Shown in pieces: positions 11,610 to 20,925 of a stretch of 64,000 nt of DNA (position 1 is its first letter; each line of letters begins with the position of its first letter). This DNA comes from Yersinia massiliensis. GTDB taxonomy: Bacteria > Pseudomonadota > Gammaproteobacteria > Enterobacterales > Enterobacteriaceae. Below the pieces are notes generated by a model that saw only the letters and a program-made list of their open reading frames with translations, ran no database searches and was not told the origin of the DNA. The position numbers and the translations under genes were made by a program. The stretch covers positions 2,232,001-2,296,000 of the forward strand of contig NZ_CP028487.1 of NCBI RefSeq assembly GCF_003048255.1, in the 5' to 3' direction.

Positions 11610-11641
11610 GTCGTCATCCTCTAACGCGAGAGGATGACGAC
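11610..11641 (+). terminator. Inverted repeat after ygiW, probable terminator
   Basis: A perfect 13-bp stem (11610-11622 with 11629-11641, GTCGTCATCCTCT and its complement) with a 6-base loop lies 22 bp after the ygiW stop, between convergent genes. The following bases are only modestly T-rich, so efficiency is uncertain. Confidence 0.6.
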
Positions 11642-11683
11642 TTAATGGCTAGTTTTCGGGATGTTCGCCACCGAGTTGGGCTG

Positions 11684-12877
11684 TTAGTTTATTTTTTGTA
11701 ATGAGCCGCGAACATGTTTGCTGGCGCGGCGTGCCCGCCATGCCAGTAAGCAACCGACTAACATGACGATCGCGAGTGACAATTTAGGTTCAATCGGCAA
11801 TGCCATTGCTAGTAGTCCCAATCCCGCCCCCCCAGCCATCTGAACAAACCCGACTAAAGCGGAGGCCACACCGGCTTCATTAGCATAAGGCTCTAGTGCA
11901 TAGCTCGTCGCTGGCCCCATCATAAAGGCTAAACCTGCGCAGGCACTGGCAACAGGTAACATATAGACCAACCAGTGACCTTGTGTTTCAGGTGAGAGCT
12001 GAGTCAGGCCAAATAATAGACCCACTGCGCCCAATGCCATCAGTAAACTGCCCGTCATCAGGCAGGTAGGGCGGCCCACTTTTTGGATAATCCGATTAGC
12101 AAAAAAGCTGACAGCCATGATCCAAAAACCATTAGCCCCGAAAGCGAGCGAAAATTGCAACGGACTAAGCCCAGCACCGACCATCAAGACATTGGGCGCC
12201 AATGACACATAGGTTAATGCCATGCCCATCGCGCCAGCATTGACCAGCGCGAAGGTCAGGAAACGGTCATCGCGTAAAATACGCAGATAGTTTTTTATCG
12301 GTAAGCCATTTGAAGGCTGGGTATCCGCTGGGCGTGTTTCTGGTAAAAAGAGAATTACGAGGATTAAGACCAATAAAGCGTACAGCGCGAGGAACCAGAA
12401 GGGGGCACGCCAACCGAATGCTTCGGCCAGTAAACCGCCCAACAGCGGTGCTAAGGCTGGGACGATATTTAATGTTCCATTCAGGAAGCCAAAGGCGCGA
12501 GCGGCCTCGTTGCCATTTAGCCGATCACGAACACCACTGAATGCCACGACGGCTGTGCAGCAAACGGCAACCCCTTGCACTAAGCGGGAACTGACGAACA
12601 TGAATGGGTTGACCGCTAACGCGGCCATTGCAGCACCGAGCATATAAAGGATGATGCCAATGATGGCGACGGGCTTTCGCCCATACTTATCGACCATCGG
12701 CCCTGCAATGAGTTGGCCAAGACCCAGCACCAAAATGAACAAAGCGATAGTGGATTGGATCAGTGACTCACTACTGTTCAACCCTTCGGCAATGGCAGGA
12801 ATGGTTGGTAAGTAAAGATCGATGCCCAGAGGGCCAAGTAAAATCAGGCTTAACAGTAGAAATAGGAATTTTTGCAT
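11684..12877 (-). CDS. Bcr/CflA family MFS drug exporter
   Basis: The protein has 397 residues from ATG 12877 (MQKFLFLLLSLILLG) and twelve predicted membrane segments. Family features include GPLGIDLYLPTIPAIAEGL in the first segment and loop, GPMVDKYGRKPVAIIG (MFS motif A) and LAPLLGGLLAEAFGWRAPF in the middle. The Bcr/CflA group exports bicyclomycin, chloramphenicol and related compounds by proton antiport; the substrate here cannot be read. An in-frame TTG nine codons upstream lacks a better ribosome site. The gene stands alone between ygiW and a cyclic-di-GMP gene. Confidence 0.88.
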   Translation of the reverse strand: MQKFLFLLLSLILLGPLGIDLYLPTIPAIAEGLNSSESLIQSTIALFILVLGLGQLIAGPMVDKYGRKPVAIIGIILYMLGAAMAALAVNPFMFVSSRLVQGVAVCCTAVVAFSGVRDRLNGNEAARAFGFLNGTLNIVPALAPLLGGLLAEAFGWRAPFWFLALYALLVLILVILFLPETRPADTQPSNGLPIKNYLRILRDDRFLTFALVNAGAMGMALTYVSLAPNVLMVGAGLSPLQFSLAFGANGFWIMAVSFFANRIIQKVGRPTCLMTGSLLMALGAVGLLFGLTQLSPETQGHWLVYMLPVASACAGLAFMMGPATSYALEPYANEAGVASALVGFVQMAGGAGLGLLAMALPIEPKLSLAIVMLVGCLLAWRARRASKHVRGSLQKIN

Positions 12878-13109
12878 GACAACAGAACAACATCCAGATG
12901 ACAAAGCAGCACCGATAGAAGATAGGCTGGCAATTGAAAAAGGTTAATAAAACCCATTCAAAGCGGTGACGATGTCACTTTTTTTGAGGTTTAAGAGAAG
13001 TGAATAGGTTACTACAACTAATAATTTATCGCTTGTTATTCATCGGCTAACTTATTGCGTGATCAGTATGGGGTCCTATTAACTGGTCATATTATTAACT
13101 AATCGCTTA

Positions 13110-15704
13110 TTAACTAATCGTGCGATGTTCTAGCCAATGCTCAAGTTTGGCAGCCGGCAGTGCTTCAGAGAAAAGGAATCCCTGGCCAATCTGATAACCT
13201 TGTCGGCCCAACAGCGCGCGCTGGGCTTCATTTTCGACCCCTTCCACTATCACAGATAGCTGTAAACTCTCCCCAATACGTATCACGGCTTCGCTCAACG
13301 TCCGGCTCGTTTCATCAGACTCGAGGTCATGCACAAAGCTCTTATCTAGCTTGATTTCATCGAGGTTTAAGCGGCGCAGGTAGCTTAGACTGGAATACCC
13401 AGTGCCGAAGTCATCCATCGAAATACGTACACCTAATAGATGAATTTTTTCAATGGTCGTGAACACCGCCGGATTATTTTCAATCAAAATGTCTTCAGTG
13501 ATTTCTAATGTGAGATCCTCAGGGGGTAAATGATACTGCTGCAAGATATGGAGAATCATGTCTGGCAGGCCTAGGTTGTGGAAGTTAGTAGGGGATAAAT
13601 TCACGGAAACCGAGGGAACATCAATCCCACGTAACCGCCAGTCCGCTAGCTGTTTGCAGGCGGTTTCAATGACCCACAGAGCCAGTTCATTGATAAGCCC
13701 GATTTCTTCAGCAATGGGAATAAAGCGCTGCGGAGGGATATTCCCCAATATTGGATGATTCCAGCGGCTCAGTGCTTCTACGCCATATAGCAGCCCGTTT
13801 TTTAGCATCACTTGCGGCTGATAAAATAGCTCAAGCGAACCGATATGAAAGGCATGGCGCAGAGCATCTTCCATATCCTGACGTTGTTGATTGAGATTAT
13901 TCATTTCGACACTGAAGAAATTGAAATGCCCACGACCCATATTTTTCGCTTTATGCAGGGCGATATCAGCATGATTCATCAATGTATCCATATCTAGGCC
14001 GTTCTCCGGATACAAGCTAATCCCGATACTGGCAGAAGGAATAATGTTCACGTTTGCTATTTGGCAGGGCTGAGATATCAGACTGAGTACTTTTTCAACG
14101 GTAACGGTTGCTTGCTGCATCGTGCAAGGCGCCAAAATAATAATAAATTCATCACCAGACAGGCGGCCGATAATGTCACCTCTGGATAGATCGTTGCGCA
14201 AACGCTGGGCAACTGAGGCGAGCAGCTCATCACCTGCGGCTTGACCGAGTGAGTCATTCACTTGTTTGAAGCGATCTAGATTAATCACTACGACGGCAAG
14301 TTTGTGGCCAATCTCCCCAGCCAATGCAATAGCTTGCTTAGCATAAGCCATAAATTGACTACGATTTGGCAGGCCAGTCAATGAATCATAGAAGGCTAAA
14401 TGTTGAATTTGTTTACGTGATTGTTCCCGTTCCATCGCTAGAGAGCACAAACTCGTAATGAGTTTGACCAACTGGTAGTGAAACTCACTAGGGCCGCGTT
14501 TTTCTTTGTAGTAAAAAGCAAACGTCCCCAGCACTTGCCCTTGGCTGGATAGAATAGGCGTTGACCAACATGCCAGAAATCCATGAGGTAAAATCAGGTG
14601 ACGATAGTTCTCCCATAAGGGATCGGTGGCGATATCTTGTACTTCAACCGGTATTTTTCGAAATGCGGCGGTTCCGCATGAGCCGGCGATTGGGCCAATG
14701 GGCACACATGAAAGTGCAGCAGTGTATATCAACGGTAAACTTGGGGCAGCGAGGTGGCTAAGGTAATTCTGACTGCTGGCTTGTAAAATACTCGCGGTGA
14801 CCTCTGGCGCAATACGCTCGACTTCATGGCACAGCAGCGTCATCACTTCATCGAGTGGGCGCTCTCTAACCAACGCCTCAAGGACTTTATATTGCAGCAC
14901 TTCATACATTTTTGTCAGGGTGATATCGGTGAGTACCCCAATACTATAATTCGACTTACCTTGTTCACAGATTAGCGAGTTAATAACCGCTGAACACCAA
15001 TGGGGTTGACGATCTTTGCTATAGAAAAGCTCTTGAGGCAGTAGCTGTTGTTGGGCCACTGAGGAGGTTGAATCCATCATAGTGAGTTGTTCAGGGTGAT
15101 CGCTTTGGAGTAAATCAACCATATTCTGTCCCAGCGCCTGTTCTGGGGTATAACCGAAAAGCTTGGTAAAGCCCTGATTGATATAAACTGCACGCTGACC
15201 AAACTCACTATTTGCTGCGATAAACATCGCACTGTCACTACGATCGGTTAATTGTGTTAAAAGCTGTACCCATTCTTGCGTCGCTTTTTGTTGTTCAATT
15301 AAAAAAGTGATGTCTTTGGCAATTTTTACCATCCGAGTCACGGTACCGTCGGGGCCTGGGACGGGCTGATAAATCGCAGCCAACCAGACAGTTGAACCGT
15401 CTTTATGTAATCGTTCAAAGTGGCCTTCCAGAGATTGCCCCGCCAGCAAACATTTTTTCAGCATTTGGTATTCTTCGCTGGTGGCGTAATTGGGGTGGCA
15501 AAACATTAAATGATACTGACCAATAACTTCATCACGTTCATAGCCAAAATAATCAAGATAGTTTTGGTTAACCGCAATAATACGACTGGAAAGGTCGAAC
15601 TCAATAATGGCTAATGAACTGTCTAGCGCGCTTAATAGCGCGTCGTTGTCGTTGTATTCAGACTGCGGAGCTTCTTGCAATACTGATGTTTTTTTGGGCT
15701 TCAT
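13110..15704 (-). CDS. PAS-PAS-GAF-GGDEF-EAL cyclic-di-GMP turnover protein
   Basis: The 864-residue protein is soluble-looking, without membrane segments. In order: PAS1 (about 20-140, IIEFDLSSRIIAVNQNYLDY, NifL/Aer-like), PAS2 (about 150-270), GAF (about 275-435), GGDEF (about 440-600) with SGDEF at 516-520 in the active-site position, and EAL (about 610-858) with EAL at 643-645, EITE, DDFGTGYSSL and GVEN all present. EAL residues for c-di-GMP hydrolysis look intact. The first glycine of GGDEF is serine, a variant found in some active cyclases. Domain order resembles E. coli DosP, but DosP is not confidently the orthologue. The output is probably phosphodiesterase-dominated, by inference. 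Confidence 0.9.
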   Translation of the reverse strand: MKPKKTSVLQEAPQSEYNDNDALLSALDSSLAIIEFDLSSRIIAVNQNYLDYFGYERDEVIGQYHLMFCHPNYATSEEYQMLKKCLLAGQSLEGHFERLHKDGSTVWLAAIYQPVPGPDGTVTRMVKIAKDITFLIEQQKATQEWVQLLTQLTDRSDSAMFIAANSEFGQRAVYINQGFTKLFGYTPEQALGQNMVDLLQSDHPEQLTMMDSTSSVAQQQLLPQELFYSKDRQPHWCSAVINSLICEQGKSNYSIGVLTDITLTKMYEVLQYKVLEALVRERPLDEVMTLLCHEVERIAPEVTASILQASSQNYLSHLAAPSLPLIYTAALSCVPIGPIAGSCGTAAFRKIPVEVQDIATDPLWENYRHLILPHGFLACWSTPILSSQGQVLGTFAFYYKEKRGPSEFHYQLVKLITSLCSLAMEREQSRKQIQHLAFYDSLTGLPNRSQFMAYAKQAIALAGEIGHKLAVVVINLDRFKQVNDSLGQAAGDELLASVAQRLRNDLSRGDIIGRLSGDEFIIILAPCTMQQATVTVEKVLSLISQPCQIANVNIIPSASIGISLYPENGLDMDTLMNHADIALHKAKNMGRGHFNFFSVEMNNLNQQRQDMEDALRHAFHIGSLELFYQPQVMLKNGLLYGVEALSRWNHPILGNIPPQRFIPIAEEIGLINELALWVIETACKQLADWRLRGIDVPSVSVNLSPTNFHNLGLPDMILHILQQYHLPPEDLTLEITEDILIENNPAVFTTIEKIHLLGVRISMDDFGTGYSSLSYLRRLNLDEIKLDKSFVHDLESDETSRTLSEAVIRIGESLQLSVIVEGVENEAQRALLGRQGYQIGQGFLFSEALPAAKLEHWLEHRTIS

Positions 15705-16040
15705 GGTGAATTCCTATGCGAAAGAAGCGCTTGGCAGTCAATTATTTAAATAAGCTCACCTTAGTAGCCATTGAGATAACACCATTTTTTGATAAAAGAC
15801 ATAGGATAAAGCTAAATTTACAACAAAAATAATAAGGCGGGCATGAAAGATACGACAGTCTTATTTATCGACTCTTTATCTATCTTCAGCCGCAGAATAT
15901 TGGCAACATTAACAAATTAAGTTTAGCCCATAAGTTGGTGGGTAAATAGGCGTTTTTGATGCTGGCTCGTGACAGCAGCTTCTCTATTTAAAGCTGGGGA
16001 AGAGGCGGGAATTAATCATATTTTTGAAAATAAGATGAAT
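15705..16040. other. Intergenic region, no gene seen
   Basis: This stretch between the c-di-GMP gene start and the pirin terminator hairpin is AT-rich and should hold the promoter of the GGDEF-EAL gene on the minus strand. I found no convincing ORF, RNA or strong repeat in it. Confidence 0.5.
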
Positions 16041-16075
16041 GCCATTACCCGACAAAACGATGGTCGGGTAATGGC
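16041..16075 (-). terminator. Perfect 13-bp inverted repeat downstream of pirin gene
   Basis: GCCATTACCCGAC (16041-16053) pairs perfectly with 16063-16075 across a 9-base loop. It begins 15 bp past the pirin stop on the minus strand, so it is probably that gene's terminator, though only a broken T-rich stretch follows. Confidence 0.6.
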
Positions 16076-16089
16076 AATAATGGTCGATA

Positions 16090-16962
16090 TTATGACGGGC
16101 TATCCATCGAGCCGAAACGGCCACTGTTAAAATCAGCAATAGCTTCATTTATCTGCTGTTGTGAGTTCATAACAAATGGCCCGTAACCGACGATCGGCTC
16201 ATCAATGGGCTCACCACTGAGTAACAATAGCAGGGCATCATTGTTGGCTTCGATACTCACATGACTGCCCGCCGCATCCAGCAGCACCATCTCAGCATCA
16301 CGCGCAATCGCATCACCATTGACTAATACGCTACCCCGAAGGACGATTAAAGCCGTATTCCAACCAACGGGCAGAGAAAACTCAGCCACTTTCCCCGGAT
16401 TCAACCGGATATCCCAAACGTTAAGGGGAGAGAACGTATGGGCAGGCCCCAGTGTATTAGCGTAATCACCCGCGATTACCCGCAGACTCCCCGCATCGTC
16501 CGGCAACGCAACCTGTGGAATATTTTCACTGCGGATCGCCTGATAGCCAGGGGCGGCCATTTTATCCTTTGCAGGCAAGTTGACCCACAGCTGTACCATT
16601 TCAAAGGCACCACCTTTCTGGGCAAAGCTATCAGCATGAAATTCTTCATGCAAAATACCGCCGCCTGCTGTCATCCATTGCACATCACCAGGACCGATAA
16701 CACCGCCTTTACCGGTTGAATCTCGGTGCTCAACTTCGCCATGATAAACGATGGTGACGGTTTCAAAGCCACGATGTGGATGCTGCCCAACCCCTCTACG
16801 GTGTGTTGTTGGGGTAAAATCTGCGGGCCCTGCATAGTCTAACAGCAAGAACGGGCTTAGCTGTTTGCCATGGCTTTGATACGAAAATAGTGAACGCACA
16901 GGGAAACCATCACCGACCCAATGTTGGCGTGGTGCGCGATAAATACCTTGGACTTTTTTCAT
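16090..16962 (-). CDS. Pirin family cupin protein
   Basis: The 290-residue two-domain cupin has the pirin signature GVGQHPHRGFETVTIVYHGE and ILHEEFH. The expected metal ligands are H61, H63, H105 and E107, aligned with the iron site of E. coli YhhW, a quercetin 2,3-dioxygenase-like pirin. The in vivo substrate is unknown for most bacterial pirins. A strong ribosome site (GAGGAG) precedes the start. It is divergent from a LysR-type gene, which is therefore its likely regulator. Confidence 0.9.
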   Translation of the reverse strand: MKKVQGIYRAPRQHWVGDGFPVRSLFSYQSHGKQLSPFLLLDYAGPADFTPTTHRRGVGQHPHRGFETVTIVYHGEVEHRDSTGKGGVIGPGDVQWMTAGGGILHEEFHADSFAQKGGAFEMVQLWVNLPAKDKMAAPGYQAIRSENIPQVALPDDAGSLRVIAGDYANTLGPAHTFSPLNVWDIRLNPGKVAEFSLPVGWNTALIVLRGSVLVNGDAIARDAEMVLLDAAGSHVSIEANNDALLLLLSGEPIDEPIVGYGPFVMNSQQQINEAIADFNSGRFGSMDSPS

Positions 16963-17138
16963 CTCAATCTCCTCGCAACGTCGTTTCTATTTCAGATGTT
17001 TTTTGTAGCAGATAGCGCTGATGACAGCGTAATACGATACCGCCATCCTACTGTTAAACCCTTCTGCTCCAAGTGGGAGAAAGTATATATTTAGGATAAT
17101 TGAGGCGCTAGGTAGCAAAATTACTTATTAGTGTCCTA

Positions 17139-17153
17139 TTATTGGAACAATAA
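17139..17153. promoter_or_regulatory. Candidate LysR operator between pirin and LysR genes
   Basis: TTATTG-GAA-CAATAA is a perfect 6-bp dyad inside a larger imperfect palindrome, 30 bp before the LysR start codon in the 221-bp divergent region (16963-17183). Such AT-rich dyads are typical of LysR-type autoregulatory sites. No experimental support is visible. Confidence 0.45.
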
Positions 17154-17183
17154 GGGTGGTAGGACGATAACGGCGAGGCAGAC

Positions 17184-18089
17184 ATGCAAGATCTCAATGA
17201 TCTTTACTATTACGCTGAAGTGGTCGAGCACGGCGGTTTCAGTGCCGCAGCTCGGGTATTAGGTTTACCCAAATCAAAGCTAAGTCGGCGGTTGGCGTTG
17301 TTAGAGGAACGGTTAGGTGTACGGTTAATCCAACGTTCAACACGGCGCTTTGCGGTAACGGATGTAGGTCGCACCTATTACGAGCATTGCAAAGCAATGC
17401 TAGAAGAGGCGCGTGCGGCTCAGGAGTCGATTGATCTGACGCGTGCAGAGCCACGAGGCGTGGTGCGCATCACTTGCCCTGTCGCGCTGTTGCAGACCAC
17501 AGTCAGTAGCATGTTGGCAGATTTTATGGCCAGTTGCCCCTTGGTCACTATTCATCTCGAGTCAACGAATCGGCAGGTTGATCTGGTGGCTGAAGCCATT
17601 GATATCGCTATCCGTGTCCGGCCACCGCCATTGCAAGATAGCGATCTAGTACTGAAAATTTTGGGTAATCGCTGCCAATGTTTAGTTGCCAGTCCTGAAT
17701 TAATTGCACGGCAAGGTGAAGTCAATATGCCCGCTGATTTGAGCGGTTGGCCGAGTGTTGGCTTAGGGCAACCTCAGCAAGAGTTTATTTGGCGTCTAGA
17801 CGGGCCTGATGGCGCACATGCGGCTGTTTATCATCAACCTCGATTGGTGACGGCAGATATGACCACATTACGCAGTGCGGCGCAACGTGGCGTTGGAGCA
17901 GTACAACTTCCCGTCATGATGGTGGCAGAACAACTGGCGCAAGGGTCATTAGTTCAGCTACTGCCAACGTGGTCACTGCGTCATGAAATAATCCACGCGG
18001 TCTTTCCCTCACGGCGAGGTTTGCTTCCGTCTGTCCGTAGCGTGCTGGATTATCTGGCGTTGCGCTTTAGCCAGCTAGATGACAGGTAG
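17184..18089 (+). CDS. LysR-family transcriptional regulator (pirin-associated)
   Basis: The 301-residue protein has an N-terminal winged helix-turn-helix (about 1-60: LNDLYYYAEVVEHGGFSAAA, LGLPKSKLSRRLALLEERLG) and a periplasmic-binding-protein-like effector domain (about 90-295). The N-terminus is of the LysR subgroup that commonly sits divergent from pirin or quinone-related genes. It starts 221 bp from the divergent pirin gene. Effector and target are inferred from position only. Confidence 0.9.
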   Translation: MQDLNDLYYYAEVVEHGGFSAAARVLGLPKSKLSRRLALLEERLGVRLIQRSTRRFAVTDVGRTYYEHCKAMLEEARAAQESIDLTRAEPRGVVRITCPVALLQTTVSSMLADFMASCPLVTIHLESTNRQVDLVAEAIDIAIRVRPPPLQDSDLVLKILGNRCQCLVASPELIARQGEVNMPADLSGWPSVGLGQPQQEFIWRLDGPDGAHAAVYHQPRLVTADMTTLRSAAQRGVGAVQLPVMMVAEQLAQGSLVQLLPTWSLRHEIIHAVFPSRRGLLPSVRSVLDYLALRFSQLDDR

Positions 18090-18144
18090 TGGAGGGAGGC
18101 TGATCCGTTACCTGTGGCAAATAGCGTCTGTGGCAAATATCGAC

Positions 18145-19194
18145 TTAATGTTTGTGGCGGTGATGTGAGTCGGGAAAATGCACATGAGTATGCGTCATTG
18201 GATGATGTTGATGACGATGCTTATGGGGTACTCCCATATCGACGGGGTCATCGTGAGTATGATGATGATGTTCATCATGGCTATGTAAATGCTCGTGTTC
18301 TAACTCGTCGTGGATGTGTTGGTGCTCATGTCTTTCAGTCAGATGCAACCAAATGCCTATCGCCATCAGCAGGCCAGCCAATATCAATGGTATCGTGACA
18401 GTGTCACCCATCATAACCGCTAATACAGCACCCAAGAACGGCGCAATAGAGAAATAAGCGCCAGTGCGCGCGGTACCAAGATGGCGTAAGCCAATCACAA
18501 ACAACGCTAAACTGACACCATAGGCAAAGAACCCGACCAATAACGCACCGGTTAAATTAAGCAATGGAGGTAAGGTAGCGCCGAGTACGAAAGCAAGGCT
18601 GAGATTGACGATACCCGCCACCAGTCCTTTGACACTGGCAATCCACGTTGCATCGGTTAACGACACTTTTCGGGTCAGATTATTGTCAATACCCCAGGCG
18701 AAACAGGCACCTAAGATAGCCAACGTAGGCCACAAACCCGCAAAATGCGCCTCGCCGGGCCAACTGAGAATGGCGGCACCTGCCACAATTACGATCATGC
18801 CTAGCGCAATACGGCGATCAAAATTCTCTTTAAAGGCAAACCATGCAAGCAGCGCGGTAAAAACACCCTCGGCGTTGAGCAATAATGAAGCCCCTGATGC
18901 AGGCATTCCGGTAAGGCCTATCATCAGAAGTACGGGGGCGATAACGCCACCGGCCGTAATCGCGCCGATAAACCACAATAATTCGTTTCGCGGCAGGCTA
19001 ACGGAAGGTGAACGGGCGACCAGCCGATAGAGTGCCAGACCTGCACCTGAGCCAAAGTACAGCAAACCTGCCAATAGCCACGGGCTAACCGTGTTGAGTA
19101 ATAGCTTTGCGAGCGGGGTTCCAGCACCAAATAACAGCGCAGCAGTCAGTGCTGCCAATACGCCGGGTTGCCGCAGTCCATCATGCCATTTCAT
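18145..19194 (-). CDS. EamA/DMT-family transporter with histidine-rich C-terminus
   Basis: The 349-residue membrane protein has about ten hydrophobic segments in two EamA repeats (residues about 10-140 and 150-285, for example LLFGAGTPLAKLLL and SLALFVIGLRHLGTARTGAY). The last 65 or so residues form a hydrophilic tail with about 26 histidines (HSHDEHHHHTHDD, HKHRHQHHP, HTHVHF, HHRHKH). Such tails bind Zn, Ni or Co in metal transporters and chaperones. DMT proteins usually move metabolites, so a metal role is an inference. It is convergent with the LysR gene and followed by yeaH with a terminator between. Confidence 0.88.
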   Translation of the reverse strand: MKWHDGLRQPGVLAALTAALLFGAGTPLAKLLLNTVSPWLLAGLLYFGSGAGLALYRLVARSPSVSLPRNELLWFIGAITAGGVIAPVLLMIGLTGMPASGASLLLNAEGVFTALLAWFAFKENFDRRIALGMIVIVAGAAILSWPGEAHFAGLWPTLAILGACFAWGIDNNLTRKVSLTDATWIASVKGLVAGIVNLSLAFVLGATLPPLLNLTGALLVGFFAYGVSLALFVIGLRHLGTARTGAYFSIAPFLGAVLAVMMGDTVTIPLILAGLLMAIGIWLHLTERHEHQHIHDELEHEHLHSHDEHHHHTHDDPVDMGVPHKHRHQHHPMTHTHVHFPDSHHRHKH

Positions 19195-19237
19195 GGAATA
19201 ACTCTAAAAATAACGAGGAGTGATAATTTTAGCTCAA

Positions 19238-19295
19238 GAAAAAGCCGGAAAACCACTCCTGCATCAGAGATTTCTCAGTAGGAGGACTTTCCGGC
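19238..19295 (-). terminator. Intrinsic terminator after yeaH
   Basis: On the minus strand a long hairpin (outer stem GCCGGAAA with TTTTCCGGC, inner stem CCTCCT with AGGAG) is followed by TTTTTC. It ends the yeaG-yeaH transcript and insulates it from the DMT gene start at 19194. Confidence 0.75.
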
Positions 19296-19304
19296 AATTT
19301 AATA

Positions 19305-20582
19305 TCAACTATCAACAGTTTGTCTATGGAACAATTCGCGGAACACGGGGTAAATATCTTCAGGTTCGCGAATATGCTGCATGGCAAAATTCTCAAAATT
19401 GGCCTGTAAATCCTCATATTCACGCCACAACGTTTGATGAGCGCGACGGGTAATTTCAATGTAACTGTAATAACGCACCATCGGTAGGAGCTTCTTCGCC
19501 AGCAAATCATGACACAGTGGTGAATCGTCAGCCCAGTTATCCCCATCAGAGGCTTGGGCAGCATAGATATTCCACTGTGCGGGGTCATAACGCTCCTGCA
19601 CCACTTCATCCATCAACTTTAACGCGCTGGAGACGATGGTTCCGCCAGTTTCTTGCGAATAGAAGAATTCCTGTTCGTCCACTTCTTTGGCTTGGGTATG
19701 GTGACGGATATACACCACATCCACATTTTTATAGGTCCGGCTCAGGAATAGATAAAGCAAGATATAAAAACGTTTTGCCATGTCTTTTGTGGCTTGATCC
19801 ATTGATCCTGACACGTCCATCAAACAGAACATGACCGCTTGGCTGGAGGGCTCGGGCCGGCGCTCATAGTTTTTATAACGTAGATCAAACGTATCAATAA
19901 AAGGGACACGGGCGATTTTTTGCTTTAACTCAGCAATGGCTTTACGTACGCGTTCTTCTTCCAGCAGTTGTGCTGGTTCAGAGTTTTCCAACACACTGAG
20001 CGTTTCTTCCAACTCGCGTAGTTCACGGCGTTTACTGGCGGTCATGGCAGTACGCCGAGCGAGTGAATTTTGCAGCGATCGCACCACGCTGATATTGGCA
20101 GGTACCCCATTAGAGGTGTAGCCCGCACGGTGAGTTTTAAATTCGGTCAACTGCTTGTACTGGTTTTTCTTCAGGTTGGGCAGGGCGAGATCTTCAAATA
20201 GCAAGTCAAGATACTCATCTTTGGAAATCTGAAAGACGAATTCATCCTCACCTTCACCGTCCTGGCCCGCATTCCCTTGACCACTACCGCTGCCGCCACC
20301 GCCACCTTGAGGGCGCTCGACCCGATCATTGGTGACAAAATGGTCGTTGCCGGGATGCACCCGATGACGTAATCCCCCTCGACCCTGATGGAACATTGGC
20401 TCGTTGATATCATCAATAGGTATCGAGACCGACTCTCCGCTCTCAATATCAGTAACGGATCTTTTATTGATGGCATCGGAAATAGACTGTTTAATTTGCG
20501 ACTTATAGCGGCGTAAAAAGCGTTGGCGATTGACCATGCTTTTGTTTTTGCCGTTAAGTCGTCTGTCAATGAAGTAGCCCAT
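19305..20582 (-). CDS. yeaH: UPF0229 (DUF444) protein YeaH
   Basis: The protein has 425 residues from the chosen start ([15 protein letters not shown]), matching E. coli YeaH (427). [10 protein letters not shown] forms a flexible glycine-rich segment, and the C-terminal half is a von Willebrand factor A-like domain with [17 protein letters not shown] (MIDAS-type DxSxS) and [11 protein letters not shown]. It acts with the kinase YeaG in nitrogen-starvation and stress responses; the biochemical role is unsettled. A longer in-frame start (20618) was rejected because GGGGGA lies just before 20582. The yeaG-yeaH gap carries ERIC-like palindromes. Confidence 0.95.
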   Translation of the reverse strand: MGYFIDRRLNGKNKSMVNRQRFLRRYKSQIKQSISDAINKRSVTDIESGESVSIPIDDINEPMFHQGRGGLRHRVHPGNDHFVTNDRVERPQGGGGGSGSGQGNAGQDGEGEDEFVFQISKDEYLDLLFEDLALPNLKKNQYKQLTEFKTHRAGYTSNGVPANISVVRSLQNSLARRTAMTASKRRELRELEETLSVLENSEPAQLLEEERVRKAIAELKQKIARVPFIDTFDLRYKNYERRPEPSSQAVMFCLMDVSGSMDQATKDMAKRFYILLYLFLSRTYKNVDVVYIRHHTQAKEVDEQEFFYSQETGGTIVSSALKLMDEVVQERYDPAQWNIYAAQASDGDNWADDSPLCHDLLAKKLLPMVRYYSYIEITRRAHQTLWREYEDLQANFENFAMQHIREPEDIYPVFRELFHRQTVDS

Positions 20583-20607
20583 ATGTCCCCCAAACGACTT
20601 TGCCACC

Positions 20608-20900
20608 ATCCCCTGCATCTTTCGCGCTGTTGCTGTGTTGGCTGCCTTTACTCACCCTAGTCACTTAGCGGACTAAGCTCCTAGGGCCTCGTTCAGTTGC
20701 CGCCTTGCTACAACACGAAAGCTTTGGGGCTATCCCCTGTATTTATCGCGCTGTTGCTGTGTTGGCTGCCTTTACTCATCCTAGTCACTTAGCGGACTAA
20801 GCTCCTAGGGCTGCCTTGACTCACCCCAGCCACTTAGCGGACTAAGTGGCTGGGGCTTTATTCTGCTTCCACAGCACGAAAGTTTTTGGGGCTATACCTG
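20608..20900. repeat. Compound ERIC-like palindromic repeat between yeaG and yeaH
   Basis: Two 79-bp copies (20608-20686, 20732-20810; period 124 bp) differ at only a few bases, and a third partial copy occupies 20811-20857. Each carries a hairpin centred on CACTTAG-cgga-CTAAG. The third is a perfect 14-bp stem (20824-20837 with 20842-20855). On the minus strand the third copy contains GTGGCTGGGGTGAG, close to the ERIC core AGTGACTGGGGTGAG, and CTAAGCTCCTAGGG resembles the other ERIC end. A short segment (CACGAAAG..TTGGGGCTAT) also occurs twice (about 20714 and 20874). It lies in the mRNA between two coexpressed genes. Confidence 0.85.
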
Positions 20901-20925
20901 ATACCGAAATATATCGATATTAGGG

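Noticed and set aside
20608..20900. Possible insertion sequence in yeaG-yeaH gap
   Set aside because: No transposase frame and no IS-type terminal repeats; ERIC-like palindromic structure fits better.
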